Shown here: positions 13,214 through 14,177 of the stretch, one piece after another | Position numbering within the stretch: the first letter of the stretch is position 1 | Layout: each line of letters starts with the position of its first letter | Source of the DNA: an uncultured Collinsella sp. | GTDB taxonomy: Bacteria; Actinomycetota; Coriobacteriia; Coriobacteriales; Coriobacteriaceae | DNA: 14,177 nt | Reading direction: 5' to 3' | Assembly (NCBI GenBank): GCA_900547285.1 | Contig: URGF01000043.1 | Coordinates: forward strand, 1-14,177 | Program-made: the position numbers and the translations under genes | Notes under the pieces: generated by a model | Database searches by the model: none | The model's input: only the letters and a program-made list of their open reading frames with translations | Told to the model about the DNA's origin: nothing

Positions 13214-13588
13214 CTACTCGGCGACGGGAGCCTCGGCAACAGCCTCGGCCTCTGCCTTGACAGCCTTCTTGGCGCGGGACGTAGCCTGGACCTTCACGAT
13301 CTTCAGCTTGGTGAGCTGCTGACGGTGACCCTTCAGACGACGATAGCGCTTACGCTTGTGGAACTTGAAGACCAGCTGCTTCTCGCCCTTGAACTGCTCA
13401 ACGATCTGAGCGGTAACCTTGGCCTTGGCCAGCTTGTCGGGATCGGTGACGATCTTCTTACCATCGTTGAGGAAGATGACCGGCAGGGTGACCTTGTCGC
13501 CCTCATTGCCCTCGATCTTCTCGACGGTGATGACATCGTCGGTGGCGACCTTGTACTGCTTGCCGCCCGTGTTAACGATTGCGTACAT
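13214..13588 (-). CDS. rplU: 50S ribosomal protein bL21
   Basis: bL21 is a 23S rRNA-binding large-subunit protein. I place the start at ATG 13588 because the family N-terminus is MYAIVNTGGKQYKV; an ATG at 13609 would add seven unsupported residues. An AAGGG ribosome-binding site lies nine bases upstream. The basic HKRKRYRRLKGHRQQLTKLKI stretch (78-98) is the characteristic rRNA-binding region. The core ends near residue 103, and a Lys/Ala/Glu-rich tail (AKKAVKAEAEAVAEAPVAE) brings the length to 124. It is the first gene of the rplU-rpmA-obgE-nadD-yqeK-rsfS operon, with its own promoter at 13631-13659. Confidence 0.98.
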   Translation of the reverse strand: MYAIVNTGGKQYKVATDDVITVEKIEGNEGDKVTLPVIFLNDGKKIVTDPDKLAKAKVTAQIVEQFKGEKQLVFKFHKRKRYRRLKGHRQQLTKLKIVKVQATSRAKKAVKAEAEAVAEAPVAE

Positions 13589-13630
13589 GTTTACTTGCCC
13601 TTCATGCATCAGTTAGTGCAACAGCCGAAT

Positions 13631-13659
13631 ATAGTAGCAGGCGAAAATACCCCCGTCAA
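13631..13659 (-). promoter_or_regulatory. Strong sigma-70-type promoter of the rplU operon
   Basis: On the minus strand TTGACG (13659-13654) and TACTAT (13636-13631) are separated by exactly 17 bases. Each hexamer differs from consensus at one or two positions, the best promoter in the window. The predicted transcript start near 13624 gives a leader of about 36 bases to rplU. The -35 hexamer contains the TGA stop of the upstream gene, so the promoter is embedded in the end of that coding sequence. Confidence 0.8.
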
Positions 13660-14177
13660 CGAGTATGTGGAGCAAATCCACAAGTTCGCACAGGTATGGG
13701 GCTGACGAGTCGGCCCTCGTCGTCCTCGCATGCTTGATTCTGACGCTCGACATCGTAGGAGCAGATGGTCACGAGGTCTTGCATACCGGTGGAAACAATA
13801 GGTGCATCCACGCCCGGGGTCAAGCCCTGCAACAAAACATCAGCAGCGGAAAGCAAAATTTCCGGACGCATGGAGCCCTCGTTGTCGGCATGGGTGTCGA
13901 GCATGAGCACCAGATGGTCCGGACGCTCCCCAGCCGTGAGCTCATAGCCCACGAGCGTGTGATCCAAATCCAAGCGCTTGCTCTTTTTGCCGCGCGCGTA
14001 GTCGATGCCATGGTCGGCGCGCAGCGTGTCGATCGCACGACGCACCTCGTCGGCGCTTACGGGCGCCTCGGGATCCAAGTGCAGGTCGATGCGATACGAC
14101 AGACGCGTGAGCTGCGCCGTCAACGCCGGCGTGCGCACGTCGATATACGCCGCCTCGATGGGCGCCAGATCGGCCGG
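13656..14177 (-). CDS. DUF2344 / TIGR03936-type radical-SAM-linked protein, C-terminal part (runs off right edge)
   Basis: The frame is open to the window edge and ends with TGA at 13658-13656; the first residues visible are PADLAPIEAAYIDVRTPALT. The pattern of a beta-strand-rich domain (LTRLSYRIDLHLDP), KKSKRLDL, ERPDHLVLMLDT, and SMRPEILLSAADVLLQG resembles DUF2344, a domain of unknown function found fused to, or next to, a B12-binding radical SAM protein. This family commonly precedes rplU in Gram-positive genomes, which supports the assignment. Only about 173 residues are visible, so I cannot say whether a radical SAM module is fused upstream. No catalytic role is claimed. Confidence 0.7.
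   Translation of the reverse strand, partial: PADLAPIEAAYIDVRTPALTAQLTRLSYRIDLHLDPEAPVSADEVRRAIDTLRADHGIDYARGKKSKRLDLDHTLVGYELTAGERPDHLVLMLDTHADNEGSMRPEILLSAADVLLQGLTPGVDAPIVSTGMQDLVTICSYDVERQNQACEDDEGRLVSPIPVRTCGFAPHTR

Overview
The window looks like core chromosome of a high-GC Gram-positive bacterium. The gene content and arrangement (a two-subunit GlyRS next to a PPDK regulator and PPDK, acidic Ala/Glu tails on ribosomal proteins, many GTG and TTG starts) suggest the Coriobacteriia, probably a Collinsella-like organism. That placement is inference from gene content and sequence style, not a database match. I see no mobile element, CRISPR array, tRNA or rRNA, and no broken gene. All genes are on the minus strand except dinB.

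Layout in minus-strand reading order. At the right edge (13656-14177) is the C-terminal part of a DUF2344 / radical-SAM-linked protein. A strong promoter overlapping its stop codon starts the block rplU-rpmA-obgE-nadD-yqeK-rsfS (13588 down to 9587), with an intrinsic terminator between rpmA and obgE and another after rsfS. dinB (8278-9492, plus strand) converges on that terminator. The 8038-8277 region is a divergent promoter region between dinB and a second minus-strand block, rpsP-khpA-rimM-trmD-lepB (8037 down to 5547), followed after 59 bases by glyQ-glyS-ppsR (5487 down to 1566). A 326-base intergenic region (1240-1565) then leads to ppdK, which runs off the left edge.

Functionally, both long blocks serve the ribosome. 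They encode bL21, bL27, bS16, the assembly factors ObgE, RimM, RsfS and KhpA, the tRNA methyltransferase TrmD, and glycyl-tRNA synthetase. NadD and YqeK (nucleotide metabolism), signal peptidase I and Pol IV are also present. ppsR and ppdK form a regulator/target pair that sets pyruvate-PEP interconversion.

No obviously new gene system is present. The most interesting signals are non-coding: a nearly identical short hairpin just ahead of the ribosome-binding sites of both ppdK and ppsR; helically phased repeats upstream of ppdK; a small repeat family sitting on or beside the stop codons of ppsR and rsfS; a terminator that probably attenuates obgE; and a nested dyad between rpsP and dinB.
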